Source: Teratosphaeria epicoccoides (Eukaryota; Ascomycota; Dothideomycetes; Mycosphaerellales; Teratosphaeriaceae). Taken from it: a DNA stretch of 35,183 bases. The position numbers were made by a program, and so were the translations under genes. Numbering within the stretch: the first letter of the stretch is position 1; each line of letters opens with the position of its first letter. Location of the stretch: positions 1 through 35,183 of the forward strand of contig JADDMT010000213.1 in NCBI GenBank assembly GCA_021401465.1, written 5' to 3'. The notes under the pieces are model-generated. The model was not told the DNA's origin. It did no database searches and worked only from the letters and a program-made list of their open reading frames with translations. Of this stretch, positions 32,166-35,183 are shown piece by piece.

Positions 32166-33614
32166 ATGTCTGAGAACTCGTCTGAAGGGAACGGTTGATA
32201 CGCTGCTTCAGCAGCTCTCGCCACGATGGGTTTGCCGCTCTGGGTCACTGTGCCAACATTCGTGTGCTCGTTGCTGTCATTCCTGGCCGATCTGGCTTCG
32301 GGAGTCAGCTTTTTTCTTGTACCGCCGGAGCGGCATTTTCGGCAGGCGTTGATCTTGAATCTGCTGGTGGCGGGTATGTTCAATGGGCATAGTACTATCA
32401 CGCTCTTGCTGACACTTTGCCAGATCTGATCAACTCCGGCAACAACACCGTGTCCGGCATTGTCGCGCTCACACGAAGGCATGAAAAATATCGCATCCCG
32501 ATGGGACCCGGCTGCATGGCCAACGCGTATATTGGGCAGTTTACGGTGCAGGCCGTGGATTTCAACATTCTCGTAATCTCGCTGGCCGTCCTCCTCACCG
32601 TCAGACAGGCGCGAATGATCCAGCGGCCTCCGCAGTGGAAAGTAGCTTTAGTTTGCCTCATCCCGTGGATCCCGCCGATGATTACAGGTTAGGCCCACTG
32701 TGGACCTACCAGCTTCCTGTACTGATTCCTGTGTGCAGCGAATATTGCGCAAGCACTAGGAGCATGGGCGCCTACGAGCGGGAACTGGTGTTGGATCAAG
32801 AAGGACATCCTGCTGAGGTTCGTGGTCCGTTACAGGCCACCGATCAATGGCTGACCATAAACTCCCAGATATTCACTGACACATGGCTGGCGAATCATGA
32901 TTTTTTTCGTCACGATCGGCATATACACTTATGGTAAAAGAGGTCGGATCAGGCGTGTGTGAGGCATCCGCTGACTAGCTGATGTCAGTCTATCTCCACC
33001 TCAAACGGGCATATGGTCAGCTGCACGTGACCTCTTATGGCTGCTCTTCGCACACGGAAGACGACATGGGATCGAGCACAGTCAATTTGCGGTCTGATGT
33101 TGGACCTCCTCAGACCGTACCAGCTGAGTCCCTAACGCCGAGAACCAGTGATGTCAAAGAGTCTGGACACGAGAGCTTCGAATTAGAGGAACAGATCCTT
33201 TACAATTCAAAGAGCCAGCTGTCGCCGCTGCCACCCTCTGTCGATTCGCAAGCTCATCGCGTCCACGCGCCACCCGTGATAAAGCACAAACAGACCCTCA
33301 GCCCCAATCCAAATCCCCAGGGACCGTTGGCCAAGCGGAACGCCCGGGAGCGCAAAAGAGCACTGCAAAAGATGCTTTTGCTCAACGGCTATCCGATCCT
33401 CTATATCATTTTGTGGATACCCGGGATCGCGAACAGACTTACAGAGATCATTGTCGGGGAGTCCCCTTTGTGGTTGACGGCTATGCAAGCATCGACGCAG
33501 CTTGTTGGGTTCGCGAATGCCGTCACCTATGTATGGAACGAACAGATGTCGTCACGGATGAAGGAGAGGTTAGGATTGCGCAGACCGCGCTGGCCGGATC
33601 GAGGTGGCGGATGA
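32166..33614 (+). CDS. Fungal seven-transmembrane GPCR (Git3/cAMP-receptor-like), five exons
   Basis: Exons 32166-32373, 32424-32687, 32739-32817, 32869-32933 and 32989-33614 join in phase (413 codons, or 393 from the inner ATG at 32226). Introns are 50, 51, 51 and 55 nt with GT..AG ends and CTGAC or CTGAT branch-like sites. Joined text restores conserved receptor blocks across each junction: LNLLVA-DLINSGNNTVSGI, GQFTVQAVDFNIL, PMIT-ANIAQALGAW, SGNWCWIKK, LLR-YSLTHGWRIM, TIGIYTY-VYLHLKRAYGQL, then a cytoplasmic loop of about 100 residues and TM6-TM7 (NGYPILYIILWIPGIAN, FANAVTYVWNEQM). Such receptors sense nutrients or ligands at the plasma membrane and signal through G-alpha. TGA at 32196-32198 is in frame with ATG 32166; starting at 32226 leaves almost no N-terminal tail before TM1. 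The subgroup is uncertain. Confidence 0.85.
32374..32423 (+). other. GPCR intron 1 (50 nt)
   Basis: GTATGT donor, TTGCTGACAC branch, GCCAG acceptor. It joins GCG G to AT as Ala-Asp inside the conserved LNLLVADLINS block. Confidence 0.88.
32688..32738 (+). other. GPCR intron 2 (51 nt)
   Basis: GTTAGG donor, TACTGATT branch, TGTGCAG acceptor. It joins ACA G to CG AAT as Thr-Ala-Asn before the ALGAW block. Confidence 0.85.
32818..32868 (+). other. GPCR intron 3 (51 nt)
   Basis: GTTCGT donor, GGCTGACC branch, CTCCCAG acceptor. It removes a TGA and a TAA and joins AG to A as the Arg of LLRYSLTHGWR. Confidence 0.85.
32934..32988 (+). other. GPCR intron 4 (55 nt)
   Basis: GTAAAA donor, CGCTGACT or GCTGATG branch, GTCAG acceptor. 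It joins TAT G to TC TAT as Tyr-Val-Tyr in IGIYTYVYLHL. Confidence 0.85.
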
Positions 33615-33770
33615 TGAATTTTGATGCAGTGAAAGAAGCCTGGCTCCGTACACGCATGAGAAGAGAATGGTCTTATGAATGATACCCGGTCACATTCCTA
33701 GCACATGTAATTAGTATTTCGAAATGTATAGCTCGTGTGTGATGTTAAAAATCATGAGCTAAAAAACTCG
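33615..33770. other. Downstream flank of the GPCR gene
   Basis: Balanced sequence continues past the TGA, then changes to CA/TG-poor AT-rich DNA at about 33771. It probably includes the 3' UTR. No terminator signal can be fixed by eye. Confidence 0.45.
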
Positions 33771-34253
33771 ATTAAATCGGCTACTACTCTATCTTGTTAT
33801 ACTCTATAGGAGCTAACGTTAACTACTAGTAATAACTAAACTCTAGATACTTCTAGTTAACTATTATTTACCTACTAGCATTAAGACTAATAGTACTATA
33901 ACACTAGAGTATAACTTTATAAGAAACATATCCTAGGGGCTTTAAAGAAATCTTATTAACATTTCTAGTAAATTTAAAGGAAAGTCTAACTACTATTATA
34001 TATATCTAAGTAACTAATTAATATATATAGTAGTATCTCTACTTCTTTTAGTCTTCTTAGTCTATTCTTATTAAGTCTATTAACTCTTATACTATATATA
34101 TATTCCTTATATATCTGTTAATCTAGGATTTAAAAGTCTATAAGTCTAAAGCCTTAGTAAAGATATTTAAAGATTTAGAATAAACAAGACTATTTACTTA
34201 TACTTTTATAGTTTTATTATCTATAAGCTTCTAATATAAATATATTGTTAAAA
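33771..34253. other. Very AT-rich, RIP-saturated relic
   Basis: TATATATA-rich sequence almost free of CA and TG dinucleotides, full of TAG, CTA and TTA. No frame or domain is legible. It fits an old repeat driven to RIP saturation. Confidence 0.6.
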
Positions 34254-34436
34254 TGTAATAGGTAGTTACATAGTAGCTATACTAAGTAAGTAGGAGTCAG
34301 AGTTAGGCAGGACCCTAACTCTGACCTCCCTGACTTAGGTTAGGGGTTAAGAGATATATAACCCTAGCTAGGAAGAGAAGAACTTTTACTACTTCTCTTC
34401 TATTAATCACGTTCGATATATATCTAATACCTGACA
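34254..34436 (+). repeat. Candidate small LTR (183 bp)
   Basis: It begins TGTAATAGGTAG and ends AATACCTGACA (TG..CA with an imperfect inverted terminus). It holds a TATA-like GATATATAACCC and a strong hairpin at 34293-34329. Only one copy is in the window, so its identity is tentative. It may be a Ty1/copia-type solo LTR. Confidence 0.35.
34293..34329. repeat. Perfect-arm hairpin in AT-rich DNA
   Basis: GTCAGAGTTAGG pairs exactly with CCTAACTCTGAC around a short centre, and the flanking GGA and TCC extend the stem with one bulge. It stands out as CAG/CTG-containing sequence in a RIP-saturated region. Confidence 0.75.
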
Positions 34437-34829
34437 TAATATATTCATTCTATAGCTACTTCCTATGTGTAAATCTATTGCCTATATTTAAGGGATTAAT
34501 TTAACAGAGGCTTATATTCTAGAGCATCCTATTTAGAATAGATTAGGTCTAATGTAACCGCTGTAGTATAGTAGGCTCCTTACTTGATAGCGACTTATCC
34601 TTGACAATTAGTAGGATAGGAGTACAAGTATAGCAAGGAGGCAGAGAATACCTACCCTAGACTTAACAAGTTAGAGCATTAATTCTCTTACGAAGGCAGT
34701 TTAAGCTACAATTAGTTACCTAGTCGCTAACTGTTAATTCCCTGCTAATGATACTCTGCCTAGCGCAAGCTTCTTCTGCCTAGCAAAGATAGACAAGAGT
34801 CCTATAGGTAATAAGATCCTCTAAGTTAT
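34437..34829. other. RIP-mutated segment without assignable gene
   Basis: Moderately AT-rich with TAG/CTA excess. No domain was read on either strand. The last five bases before the LTR, GTTAT, would be the target duplication of the element starting at 34830. Confidence 0.4.
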
Positions 34830-35183
34830 TGATACGGTTAATACTAGGGGACTATTTGAACCGCATGGGTTCTAATGGCCGCCCTTGGCATGCAGTGACC
34901 CTGCCACATATGGCAAGGGGGTCCTTCGTACATACGTTAGCTTGTATGTCGTCTAAGTGGGATTAGTTGTCGACGTAGGACGCCCCCACGTCGCTGACCC
35001 TACGGTACCCCTACGGGGTTAGGCTCGGACATGCTTTCCCTAATTAAGGAGCGTCAGGGGTTATAAGCACCCTTAGCGCCACCTCTGCGATAAGCAGAAA
35101 GCAGCGCTGTCTTGTACCTACTAAAAGGTCGGATTACTCTGTCACACTGCGAGATATTTTCATATCATATAGCACATATATCT
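34830..35183 (+). repeat. Element A LTR, well preserved, cut by the window end
   Basis: It starts TGATACGGTTAATACTAGGG and follows the 5560-5919 LTR nearly base for base; nearly all differences that I see are transitions. It reaches CACATATATCT, about six bases short of the expected end ATATCA. No polypurine tract precedes it, so it is a 5' LTR or a solo LTR of the younger subfamily. Confidence 0.88.

Noticed and set aside
32069..32482. 137-residue minus-strand open frame
   Set aside because: It lies antisense to exon 1, intron 1 and exon 2 of the GPCR in unmutated DNA, and no domain is visible.

Overview
The window looks like a transposon-choked segment of a filamentous ascomycete (Pezizomycotina-type) chromosome. 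The supporting signs are introns of about 50-75 nt with GTATGT/GTAAGT donors and CTAAC/CTGAC branch sites, Ty3/gypsy chromovirus remnants, a Tc1/mariner remnant, a Plavaka/CACTA-type transposase, and pervasive C-to-T / G-to-A decay typical of repeat-induced point mutation (RIP). Reading frames of the dead elements can be followed for kilobases without indels, but Gln and Trp codons have become TAG (less often TAA or TGA). Almost nothing outside 31.5-33.7 kb is an intact gene.

Layout. 1-5919: 3' part of a chromovirus ('A') on +: RT, RNase H, integrase and chromodomain, then an unusual antisense, intron-bearing Cys-rich gene, a polypurine tract and a 360-bp 3' LTR (TGATA..TATCA). A sits inside the integrase of a second chromovirus ('B'), which runs on the minus strand from 5920 to its 5' LTR at 10504-10974. 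11104-12390: an unrecognised three-exon dead gene on +. 12.4-26.05 kb: a large RIP-degraded region ('C') with similar sequence at its two ends. It holds a MYND-finger gene (-), a SAM-methyltransferase-like gene (+), a Plavaka-type transposase (-), a SNF2-helicase C-lobe (-) and three unrecognised + genes. Six copies of a 20-bp motif in both orientations are scattered through it. 26170-28402: 3' end of another B copy with its LTR. 28545-30574: nested and inverted LTR pieces of A and B, including an A 5' LTR plus gag. 30590-31280: Tc1/mariner transposase relic.

31480-33770 is an island of normal composition holding one five-exon gene for a seven-transmembrane fungal GPCR. Its four introns join conserved blocks exactly, but a TGA lies 11 codons after the first possible ATG. 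33771-34829 is very AT-rich relic DNA with a candidate small LTR, and the window ends in a well-preserved A LTR at 34830.

How the parts relate: the RIP genome defence explains the dead genes, and nested insertion explains the broken elements. The point of interest is that element A and region C carried spliced non-transposase genes before inactivation. All family assignments come from reading motifs by eye; no database search was possible.
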